A stretch of 16,402 nucleotides of DNA, from assembly GCA_964644375.1 (NCBI GenBank), contig CAZXWJ010000079.1:1-16402 (forward strand), in the 5' to 3' direction. Shown here in pieces: positions 1 through 5,982 of the stretch. The position numbers were made by a program, and so were the translations under genes. The notes under the pieces were generated by a model. It made no database searches, was not told where the DNA came from, and was given only the letters and a program-made list of their open reading frames with translations. The stretch is from CAYNYM01 sp964644375. GTDB lineage: Bacteria; Desulfobacterota; DSM-4660; Desulfatiglandales; HGW-15. The first letter of the stretch is position 1, and the number at the start of each line of letters is the position of its first letter.

Positions 1-451
1 TTGTTTGTAGATGGGAAACCGGTCATAACGAAATAGAGCAGTATAAAGAAAAATGGCTCTTCGCACAATTGAGTGGGTGCCCCCTATATCTTGTGGTTAG
101 GGACTGATGACTTGTGAAAGGAAAGGGGTCAAGTCCGCCGTTGACTCTTTCAGGTTCGTAGGTTTGGCTCGGACCACGGAAACTGTTCGAAAATGAAGCC
201 ACAACTCACAAATCAATCTTTGACCCCATCCATACCAATGATTTGTCTAATGAGCCTGTGGGAATTAATGGAAGTCAATTTTAAATAGACGTCTCTACCA
301 TGCCAAATAGAAAACCGGACCCGGGTGCACCTGGCCGGACCGGTCGTGCCATCAATCATTCCTGCCGGAACACCTCGGCCTTGTGAATTGAATTACGGAT
401 ATGCCACAGACCACGTGCCCAAGTTCAAACCTTGACAGCGAGTCCCGATAT
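1..451. other. gene-free left edge
   Basis: I see no credible coding region in this stretch; the short open frames have no ribosome binding site and no recognisable composition. It holds an imperfect palindrome around 122-147 and an outer 8-base inverted repeat (125-132 against 220-227). A GC-rich patch at about 313-345 contains the direct repeat CCGGACC twice and the palindrome GACCGGTC. It lies downstream of the leftward MFS gene, but no T-rich terminator hairpin is evident on that strand. Confidence 0.5.
125..227. repeat. inverted repeat pair, possible MITE or REP-like element
   Basis: GGGGTCAA at 125-132 is the exact reverse complement of TTGACCCC at 220-227, about 100 bases apart. Inside the left end there is a second, imperfect palindrome, AAAGGGGTCAA and TTGACTCTTT around an 8-base centre. 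Short elements bounded by GGGGTCAA-type ends would fit a non-autonomous IS or REP-type element, but there is no transposase here and I cannot count genomic copies. Confidence 0.3.
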
Positions 452-1732
452 TCAAGCCGGTTTTTTGTAGCTTATGATAAACGCAAAAAAGGCGGCCATA
501 AGTTCAAGTATAGTCTGAATAATAAAAAACGTATAATAGCTCCCGGTAAGTTCAAACATGATGCCCCCGGCATAGGCGCCTATTGCCATGCCTACCACAT
601 GACATGACATGGTTACTCCCATAATCGTTCCCATCCTCAGGTAGCCGAACAGGTCGGCCACCAGGCCGGAAGAAAGCGGCGCCGTGGTAAACCACCCGAA
701 TCCGAAAAACGCCATGGCAATGTACATCACCCATAATGAGCTGGCACTCATAAAAATATAGCCCACGATGATGGCAAAAGACAGGGCGCGTATGAAGTGG
801 GTCAGGGCCAGCACCTTGCTCCTGGCGATGCGGTCGGACATGTATCCCGTGACGAGAACACCGATGAGATTAACCCCACCCTGGACACTCAAGAATGTGG
901 CGCCGATCATCTCAGAATAGCCGAGATCGGTCGCGAATATCACCGTGTGGGTCATCATGAAACCACAGCCGACGCCGCAGAACAACTGGGTGCCGGAAAG
1001 CAGATAGAAAGAGGAGGATCTAAGGGCCTCGATCAGGCTGCTGCTCTTCCCGACCCCGGAACGGCTTTCAATCCCGACCGCGTCCAGCCTGCCCGGGTTG
1101 TCAACGGGGACAGGCGGGGCTGGTTCGCCGTCCGGGGCCCACCCCTTATCCTCGGGATTATTTCGTATCACCAGGACAACGGAGAAGTACACCACAAATA
1201 TCACCGCACTCCAGAACAGCAATGTTTCCCTCCAGCCCCAGACCAGCACCAAGTACTGGGAGATCGGTGAAAGGACCAGCGCCCCTACCGGCATGCCGGT
1301 GGCTACAACACCAAGTGCCCTCCCCCTCTTCCGGACAAACCAGCGGTTTATCAAGACCTGCGTGGGGTGGACACTCTTCATCTCAAACAAAAATCTACCG
1401 ATGCAGATGTGCCAGAAGCCGGCGGCCAGCCCGGTTATTGCGGGGGAGAGGGCCTGCGTTAGAGCGCAAATAGAGAGGATCACCCGTGGTCCGAACCTGT
1501 CCATCAGCCGCCCTATAAACGGGGAGAGGACCGCGAAGACCAACATGGCAAAAGTCTGTGCCGCTGAGAGCGTGGCCCTGTCTAGATGAAATTCCTCCAA
1601 TATGGGCTTGAAAAAGATGCTCATAGCCACGGCGCTCATCAGAAAAATCATTACCCAGGAGGCCGCTACCATGTACCAGCCAAAAAATACCCCATGCCTG
1701 CCTGGCGCCGGTTTGCCTATATGATCATTCAA
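452..1732 (-). CDS. MFS transporter, OFA/monocarboxylate-like
   Basis: Probable secondary carrier of the major facilitator superfamily, about 426 residues with roughly 12 hydrophobic segments in the inner membrane. The loop between helices 2 and 3 carries the MFS motif A (GRLMDRFGPRVIL), and a related GYMSDRIARSKVL sits in the second half. A charged central linker with a Pro-rich stretch (PAPPVPVDNPG) separates the halves. The conserved RWFVRKRGRALG before helix 5 is typical of oxalate/formate-antiporter-like carriers of organic anions; the substrate cannot be read. Start choice: the frame is open to an ATG at 1765, but a strong Shine-Dalgarno (GGAGG and AAGGAG, about 1742-1754 on the minus strand) lies inside that extension and is correctly spaced for TTG at 1732. 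The gene stands alone, with its own promoter upstream. Confidence 0.85.
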   Translation of the reverse strand: MNDHIGKPAPGRHGVFFGWYMVAASWVMIFLMSAVAMSIFFKPILEEFHLDRATLSAAQTFAMLVFAVLSPFIGRLMDRFGPRVILSICALTQALSPAITGLAAGFWHICIGRFLFEMKSVHPTQVLINRWFVRKRGRALGVVATGMPVGALVLSPISQYLVLVWGWRETLLFWSAVIFVVYFSVVLVIRNNPEDKGWAPDGEPAPPVPVDNPGRLDAVGIESRSGVGKSSSLIEALRSSSFYLLSGTQLFCGVGCGFMMTHTVIFATDLGYSEMIGATFLSVQGGVNLIGVLVTGYMSDRIARSKVLALTHFIRALSFAIIVGYIFMSASSLWVMYIAMAFFGFGWFTTAPLSSGLVADLFGYLRMGTIMGVTMSCHVVGMAIGAYAGGIMFELTGSYYTFFIIQTILELMAAFFAFIISYKKPA

Positions 1733-1804
1733 TATTTTCCACTCCTTTCCTCCAAGATGTGACAAAATATGACAATTTTTTTTATGCCTGTTTTCTTTCT
1801 AGTG

Positions 1805-1833
1805 TTTATACGACAGCCGCCTAGTAATTTCAA
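1805..1833 (-). promoter_or_regulatory. sigma70-type promoter for the MFS gene
   Basis: On the minus strand, TTGAAA (1828-1833) and TATAAA (1805-1810) are separated by exactly 17 bases. This predicts a start near 1798 and a 5' leader of about 65 nt ending at the Shine-Dalgarno used by the TTG start at 1732. Both boxes match consensus at five of six positions. Confidence 0.6.
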
Positions 1834-1878
1834 TGAGCTACGTCATTTCATCAATTTGGAAGGCCCACCCTAAGCCGC

Positions 1879-1923
1879 ATGGCATTCATGTGGTCGTTGG
1901 TTCGATCCCGTCCAGCTCCACCA
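1879..1923 (+). pseudogene. 3' remnant of a tRNA-Ala(GGC)-like gene
   Basis: From ATGGCAT at 1879 (a GGC anticodon loop) the sequence continues as a variable region, a T arm with the TTCGATC loop at 1901-1907, an alanine-type acceptor strand CAGCTCC and an encoded ACCA ending at 1923. The 5' half is missing: the bases before the anticodon loop do not pair with those after it, and no D arm or 5' acceptor strand is found upstream. The T stem is damaged too, with one T-T mismatch and one T-G pair. A tRNA cut at the anticodon loop is what is left at one end of an element that integrated into a tRNA gene, so this may be an attachment-site scar. Not a functional tRNA. Confidence 0.65.
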
Positions 1924-1939
1924 GATAAAAAAACAACAA

Positions 1940-2128
1940 GAGCAGGTTAGGAGTTTCTGAAAATTAAGCGAAACAGGCCAAGATTTAGGGAAAATCGGCA
2001 AAAGGCCATTAACTGGCCAAATTGAGTATTGGGCTATGATTGGAAAATACGCCGAGGAAAACCCAGACCTTACATATAGCTTAATCAAGAAAATATTAAT
2101 TGAAATGAATGAGCTAGATCAAGGTTAA
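1940..2128 (+). pseudogene. ParD-like antitoxin remnant
   Basis: Translation of 1961-2125 reads KLSETGQDLGKIGKRPLTGQ, then EYWAMIGKYAEENPDL and a final KKILIEMNELDQG before TAA at 2126-2128. The GQIEYWA-IG--AEENPDL block matches the ParD-like antitoxin family of type II toxin-antitoxin systems (PF11903 type). The N-terminal part is broken. The expected opening (EQVRVSEKLS-like) is there at 1940 as EQVR, but an apparent one-base insertion after the Arg codon and loss of one A before LS give an in-frame TGA at 1958-1960, and no start codon precedes it. The normal role would be to bind and neutralise a ParE/RelE toxin and repress its own operon. Only 16 bases separate it from the tRNA remnant. 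Confidence 0.65.
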
Positions 2129-2131
2129 TAT

Positions 2132-2254
2132 TATGAATATAAATTCAAAATAAAGACTATTCAATACCTCTTAGCCTATCGTTTCAATGAAGAGCGTCTC
2201 GAATTGATAATGATTGGCCCGCACCAGAATTACTACAGGTCTCTAAAGAAATAA
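2132..2254 (+). pseudogene. RelE/ParE-type toxin, C-terminal stub
   Basis: The frame from 2132 reads YEYKFKIKTIQYLLAYRF, then LELIMIGPHQNYYRSLKK before TAA at 2252-2254. This is the C-terminal half of RelE/ParE-superfamily toxins (LLAYR...L---G-HENFYRDLK type). About half of the usual 90-100 residue protein is missing at the N-terminus, since the antitoxin remnant ends only three bases earlier. The last residues also look cut short by the stop. With the preceding antitoxin it forms the relic of a type II pair in the usual antitoxin-then-toxin order. It has no start codon and cannot make a toxin. Confidence 0.6.
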
Positions 2255-2344
2255 ATGGAGTCGAACCAATCCATTACGCACAAGGCCCACGAATCCTTGA
2301 AAGACACTATGAGCCCTCTGCTCAACTGCCAGGTGTTTGTTGTC

Positions 2345-2374
2345 GGTTGTCTTATTCCAGGTCGTTAGACAACC
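2345..2374. repeat. 8-bp perfect inverted repeat at the HU remnant's end
   Basis: GGTTGTCT (2345-2352) and AGACAACC (2367-2374) are perfect reverse complements with a 14-base spacer. The right arm overlaps the stop codon of the HU-like remnant on the minus strand, so it may be that gene's old terminator stem. Neither strand has a T run right after it, so I do not call a working terminator. Confidence 0.4.
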
Positions 2375-2550
2375 ATGTCCTTGATTTTTTTCAGTGGACG
2401 AATTTTGACGACATTGCAGGCCGTTTTGGCTTTAAAGGTAGTATAGGATTGATGCCCTTCCTGGCCTTGGTTGCAGGCTTACGCTTAGCCTCAATCTTCA
2501 TGAGCCCGGGCAAAGTGAAGGTGCCGACAGAGCGTTTTTTGGGGTAAAAG
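2365..2550 (-). pseudogene. HU-family DNA-binding protein, frameshifted remnant
   Basis: On the minus strand the first frame reads KKRSVGTFTLPGLMKI, then KPATKARKGINP. The sequence then continues in another frame as FKAKTACNVV, KIRPLKKIKDMVV and stop at 2365-2367. Together these are the C-terminal part of the HU-like proteins with PGL-K, KPATKARKGINPFTGE and FKAKPAR-VK-RPLK-LKD. The FTGE turn is lost at the frameshift (about 2438-2450), and everything N-terminal to the DNA-binding arm is missing, replaced by the end of the dinB gene. Such proteins bend and compact DNA, but this copy cannot be functional. Confidence 0.65.
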
Positions 2551-2555
2551 AGGTC

Positions 2556-3734
2556 CTATCTTTTAAGAAGTGTTCCCGGCCGGATGCCTTTATCCCCGAA
2601 TTTCTCTTCTATGGAATCAAGGGCGGCGTGGAGTTCTTTCTTGCTTCCGGGGTTTTCTTTGCCGACAAAAAGCGAGAGCTGCGCTTCTGATTCGGCACTG
2701 AAATGAGAAATGGAAATGCCCAACAGCCGGACGGGTCTCTTGCCTACCGCCGTCTTCTCCATGAGGCTGCAGGCGGTCGAGTAGATCTCCTGACCATCGT
2801 CGGTACGATCCTGCAAGGTGGTCGAGCGGGTTACCCGTTTAAAGTCGTTGTATTTCACCTTTAATGTAACGGTCCGTCCTTCTAAACCCTCCCGGCGCAT
2901 CCTGCGAGCCACCCTGTCCGCCAGGGACAGGAGTTCCTTTTTGGCTGAATCCGGGTCAATGATGTCCTCTGCGAATGTCTCCTCGTGACCGATGGATTTC
3001 ACATCATGTCCCGGCACGACATCCCTATCATCTACTCCCATGGACAGCGCGTGCATCTTGACGCCGTGTTTGCCGAAGGCTTTCTCCAAAACCTTAACCG
3101 GCATGCTACTCAGATCTTTGAAAGTATGGATATTGAGGCGGGCCAAGGCCTCCTGTGTCACCTTCCCAACGCCCCACATTTTTTTTATAGGGAGGGGGTC
3201 GAGGAAATCTCTCACCTTGCCTCGAAGAACGACGGTTAAACCGTCGGGTTTGTCAATATCTGAAGCGATCTTTGCGACGAATTTTGAAGGAGCTACGCCG
3301 GCGGAAACCGTCAGCCCTGTCTCTTCGAGTACTGTCTGCTTAATGGTTTTGGCAATCTCCACAGGAGATCCAAAAAGACGAATTGAGCCGGTGACATCCA
3401 AAAAACCTTCATCTATGGAGAGGGGTTCCACCAATGGGGTGAAACGACGGAAGATCTCGAATATCTGACCTGAGACCTCTTTGTACCTTGCCATCCTGCC
3501 GGGCACGAATATCCCGTTCGGGCAAAGACGCACGGCTGTGACTATGGGTTGTGCGGAGTGGACGCCGAATTTTCGGGCCTCGTATGACGCAGATGATACC
3601 ACACCCCTTTCCCGGCTGCCACCCACGATAACCGGCTTTCCCTTCAGTTCCGGGTTATCCAACACCTCAACGGCGGGATAAAAGGCGTCCATATCCAGAT
3701 GGATGATGTGTCTTTGCTGTCCCTTTTCAACCAT
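2556..3734 (-). CDS. dinB: DNA polymerase IV (Y-family)
   Basis: Error-prone translesion DNA polymerase of 392 residues, normal for the family. The palm begins IIHLDMDAFYPAVE: D14 is a catalytic metal ligand and Y19 occupies the steric-gate position that excludes ribonucleotides. The second catalytic block is S106-I-D108-E109 (LSIDEGFLDVT). The finger motif SSASYEARKFGV, the thumb helix-hairpin-helix (MWGVGKVTQEALARLNI) and the little-finger domain follow. QLSLF near the C-terminus is a beta-clamp binding motif, so it should be recruited to stalled forks. Pro20 replaces the more usual Ala or Ser after the steric gate. A short AGG lies just upstream of the ATG. A possible promoter and a direct repeat lie at 3772-3830. 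The gene is monocistronic. Confidence 0.95.
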   Translation of the reverse strand: MVEKGQQRHIIHLDMDAFYPAVEVLDNPELKGKPVIVGGSRERGVVSSASYEARKFGVHSAQPIVTAVRLCPNGIFVPGRMARYKEVSGQIFEIFRRFTPLVEPLSIDEGFLDVTGSIRLFGSPVEIAKTIKQTVLEETGLTVSAGVAPSKFVAKIASDIDKPDGLTVVLRGKVRDFLDPLPIKKMWGVGKVTQEALARLNIHTFKDLSSMPVKVLEKAFGKHGVKMHALSMGVDDRDVVPGHDVKSIGHEETFAEDIIDPDSAKKELLSLADRVARRMRREGLEGRTVTLKVKYNDFKRVTRSTTLQDRTDDGQEIYSTACSLMEKTAVGKRPVRLLGISISHFSAESEAQLSLFVGKENPGSKKELHAALDSIEEKFGDKGIRPGTLLKR

Positions 3735-3771
3735 TTAAACCTAAAGATACCTCTGCAGTAATGAAGGAATA

Positions 3772-3830
3772 TCCTGTCCGTTTCTTGATACGTGTCGCAT
3801 CGGTCTTTTCAAACGTCCTGTCCATTACTT
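3772..3830. repeat. 15-bp direct repeat in the dinB upstream region
   Basis: TCCTGTCCGTTTCTT (3772-3786) and TCCTGTCCATTACTT (3816-3830) agree at 13 of 15 positions and start 44 bases apart, about four helical turns. They flank a possible leftward promoter. The arrangement suggests paired operator sites for a regulator of dinB, but no LexA consensus known to me is matched. Confidence 0.45.
3785..3812 (-). promoter_or_regulatory. possible promoter for dinB
   Basis: Minus-strand TTGAAA (3807-3812), 16 bases, then TATCAA (3785-3790). The -35 box is good and the -10 box is weak. It sits between the two copies of the 15-base direct repeat, about 50 bases upstream of the dinB start. Confidence 0.35.
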
Positions 3831-4549
3831 ATTGAAAGCATCCCCTAAATCAAGGCCTGAAAGATGGTGGACAAGGGAAGTTTACTTCGAGATACCCCTC
3901 AGAAACATTATCATACCCTTGAGAGGGTGTAAATTGTCCCCTGATTCACCATCAAGCCGGGATCCAGGGAGCAGCGTTGACTTCGATCGTTTTTCCCTGA
4001 GGCGTATTGATCATATGCCTCAGTCGTCAGTCCTCCCGCAAACTGCATAATGCCTTGCCGGTGCCTAGGGATGCACCAAAATCTCTTATCCTCATTGATG
4101 ATATGAAAATTTGACGGTGGATTTAGAATTGCACCTCCGATTGGCTATGTATGTTGTCTTTGATACTGCTTCGGAGTTTTGGCTTAAGATGAAATTGCAG
4201 GGGATATCGATATCAGCCCCAAAATACGGCCTTTTTCTCAATGAAATACATGGTTCACCTTATATTGTCACGGAATGTATCGTATTATCTTAACACGTAT
4301 TGTTACGTTTACACCTGCGTTCAAGTATCGGTGTTTTCGGAATAGCGGTTCTATCCATCACCTTGCCACCGTTTAGCCGTTCGTGGACTGCGGCGTATCT
4401 GGATTTCACGTATCCCCATATCTTTCCTGCCGAGGTCGTATTCCGTGTAAAGTACCCGGCCATTTTCTGGAGGATCCCCTTCATAAGGGTGTCTCTAACG
4501 GGCAATGGACATTCAGACCAACCACATGACAAGACGAAAGGAGAATTTC
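3831..4549. other. gene-free region between dinB and the DUF2780 gene
   Basis: About 700 bases without a supportable gene. Short frames at 3832-4050, 4111-4293 and 4290-4532 (minus) lack ribosome binding sites and resemble nothing I know. It contains a hairpin at 3997-4023 (11-bp stem with one G-T pair, 5-base loop) and a perfect 12-base palindrome GATATCGATATC at 4203-4214, itself flanked by GGG and CCC. A promoter for the DUF2780 gene presumably lies near the right end, but no clear boxes stand out. Confidence 0.5.
3997..4023. repeat. hairpin, 11-bp stem
   Basis: CTGAGGCGTAT (3997-4007) pairs with ATATGCCTCAG (4013-4023) through one G-T wobble around the loop TGATC. No T run follows on either strand, so it does not look like a terminator. 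The function is unknown. Confidence 0.5.
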
Positions 4550-4933
4550 ATGGAACTTTTAGATCTTTTGACTCAGAACCTTGGCGTTAGCGAGGATCAG
4601 GCGAAAGGCGGGGCCGGGGCCATCTTCAGTATGGTCAAGGATAAACTCGGCGCCGAAGATTTCGGTAAGATCTCGTCCGCAGTCCCCGGCGTGGGCGACT
4701 TGCTTGAGGCGGCACCCAAAAGCGTTGGAGTGGGCGGGGCGATCGGAGGTCTCACTTCAGCACTGGGAGGAGGAGCCGAAAAAATGGGAGGCCTCGCCAG
4801 CCTGGCCGGCTCATTCAAGGGGCTCGGTTTAGATTCGGGCATGGTGGGAAAGTTTATTCCCACGATTCTTTCCTTTGTCCAGTCAAAGGGAGGCGACACC
4901 TTAAAGAATCTTCTGGAGGGTATTTTGAAGTAA
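4550..4933 (+). CDS. DUF2780 (VcgC/VcgE-like) protein
   Basis: Small protein of 127 residues matching the DUF2780 pattern. It has an N-terminal helix with GVSEDQAKGGAGAIFSMVKDKL, then a block around AVPGVGDLLEAAP, a Gly-rich middle (GVGGAIGGLTSALGGGAEKMG), a segment GLGLDSGMVGKFIPTILSFVQ and a terminal helix. The family's function is unknown to me. There is no signal peptide and no clear membrane segment, so it is probably soluble and helical. Start: the frame is open from 4505, but AAAGGAGA at about 4537-4544 is correctly placed only for the ATG at 4550, which also gives the usual family N-terminus. The next gene lies 178 bases downstream, so shared transcription is possible but unproven. 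Confidence 0.8.
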   Translation: MELLDLLTQNLGVSEDQAKGGAGAIFSMVKDKLGAEDFGKISSAVPGVGDLLEAAPKSVGVGGAIGGLTSALGGGAEKMGGLASLAGSFKGLGLDSGMVGKFIPTILSFVQSKGGDTLKNLLEGILK

Positions 4934-5111
4934 ATGCTGGGGAACAGGGGTAATTTGAAAGACTCTGCGATCAGTGTTCTCGTATGCCGCGAGCTGGACA
5001 AAGCCCAAACGCCCCGACCGGACACTTTTCTCAGGTCAGGTGCCTTTATTTTGGCAGTGTGTTGTTTTCTGACCCGGTGTTTTAACCCTTAATGTGTCGG
5101 GAGGATAAACC

Positions 5112-5525
5112 ATGGCGATCCACAAAATCGATGATATTGAAGGTATCGGACCGGTTCATGGTGGAAATTTGCGGTCCGCCGGTGTCGATTCGGTTGAACT
5201 GTTACTCAAGAAAGGTTGCGATCGAAAAGGTCGTGATGAATTAGCGGCAGCAACAGGCTTAGATAGTTCCCTCATATTGACTTGGGTGAACATGGCTGAT
5301 TTATACCGGGTGAAAGGCATCGGCAGCGAATATGCAGAACTGCTTAAAAAATCCGGTGTCGATACGGTGAAAGAACTGCGGAACCGTAATCCCGAGAATC
5401 TATTGGCCAAAATGACGGAAGTCAACTCGACGGGTCAAGCGCTTGTGAGGAGTTTACCCTCCTTGAGCGCAGTGCAATCGTGGGTGCAAAATGCCAAGGC
5501 ATTGGACCCGATGGTCACATACTAA
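5112..5525 (+). CDS. DUF4332 helix-hairpin-helix protein
   Basis: Soluble protein of 137 residues with two helix-hairpin-helix-like units. The first is IDDIEGIGPVHGGNLRSAGV (residues 6-25); the second is LYRVKGIGSEYAELLKKSGV (about 64-83) followed by TVKELRNRNPENLL. The paired GIG turns and the following 'gv-tv-eLl' helices are the DUF4332 pattern. The fold usually contacts nucleic acid or acts as a small interaction module; no enzymatic residues are seen. The start is well supported: GGGAGG at 5099-5104 lies 7 bases before the ATG. A strong hairpin begins 4 bases after the stop codon and probably ends or protects the transcript. Confidence 0.85.
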   Translation: MAIHKIDDIEGIGPVHGGNLRSAGVDSVELLLKKGCDRKGRDELAAATGLDSSLILTWVNMADLYRVKGIGSEYAELLKKSGVDTVKELRNRNPENLLAKMTEVNSTGQALVRSLPSLSAVQSWVQNAKALDPMVTY

Positions 5526-5528
5526 CTG

Positions 5529-5564
5529 GTGCTCATCCGGAAGCACCGGCCTTCGGATGAGCAC
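5529..5564 (+). terminator. strong hairpin after the DUF4332 gene
   Basis: GTGCTCATCCG-GAAG (5529-5543, one bulged G) pairs over 14 bp with CTTCGGATGAGCAC (5551-5564) around a 7-base loop. It starts 4 bases after TAA. There is no uninterrupted T tract after it, only a T/C-rich run from about 5571, so it is either a weak intrinsic terminator or a 3' mRNA-stabilising structure. Confidence 0.55.
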
Positions 5565-5709
5565 AAACGATCTTCTTCTTTCGTCCGGAGACCTCCCCCC
5601 ACTCTCAGAGCTCAAGTCTTTCATGTCTATTGCCGATAGGACTATTGCAGACGTGAAGCGCAAACACCATTTTTCGAGTTCCTCACCGCGGCTGAAAGCA
5701 GCAAGGTGA

Positions 5710-5746
5710 CAGCCGGCAAACGGAATCGGTAGCGGTTTGTCGGCTG
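5710..5746. repeat. 12-bp hairpin upstream of the cyclase gene
   Basis: CAGCCGGCAAAC (5710-5721) pairs with GTTTGTCGGCTG (5735-5746) with one G-T wobble and a 13-base loop. It is not followed by a T run on the plus strand. It could be a leader structure, an sRNA element or a weak terminator. Confidence 0.5.
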
Positions 5747-5766
5747 TTGCGCTATGCCGCCGAGAG

Positions 5767-5832
5767 TCTGAGATAAGAAAGGGACGACCTGCATGAGGAC
5801 CGCTCGTCCAAAGATGGATTATCTGAGATAAG
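5767..5832. repeat. direct repeat TCTGAGATAAG, two copies
   Basis: TCTGAGATAAG occurs at 5767-5777 and 5822-5832, 55 bases apart. The second copy sits in the symmetric 13-mer TTATCTGAGATAA, which has the form of a regulator binding site. It lies about 150-215 bases upstream of the cyclase start. Confidence 0.4.
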
Positions 5833-5982
5833 CGTTATTGATGATCAGCTCTCAATCTTCGGCAAAAGACAATAGACTTAAAAAATTATGCCGCACACTG
5901 AACGCTATCGTCTGACCGATCCACCTGGAACTCTTTGATTTTCGGGGGATAAAAACCAGGCTTACAAGGGTGAATCAAACCA

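Larger units (their letters stand above)
5565..5982. other. long upstream region of the cyclase gene
   Basis: About 420 bases. A possible 50-residue frame from ATG 5557 to 5709 starts inside the hairpin arm and has no ribosome binding site, so I do not call it. The region holds a 12-bp hairpin (5710-5746), two copies of an 11-base direct repeat (5767-5777 and 5822-5832) and a 13-base palindrome TTATCTGAGATAA (5819-5831) overlapping the second copy. No convincing -35/-10 pair is visible. Confidence 0.45.

Noticed and set aside
1870..2088. 72-residue minus-strand frame ending in SWTGSNQRPHEC
   Set aside because: This tail is the well-known false protein produced by reading a tRNA 3' end backwards. 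It supports the tRNA-Ala remnant, not a gene.
4290..4532. 80-residue open frame on the minus strand
   Set aside because: No ribosome binding site at its ATG or at the internal Met, no recognisable family, and it overlaps the upstream region and start of the well-supported DUF2780 gene.
5557..5709. possible 50-residue small protein after the DUF4332 gene
   Set aside because: Its ATG sits inside the 3' arm of the strong hairpin and there is no Shine-Dalgarno sequence.
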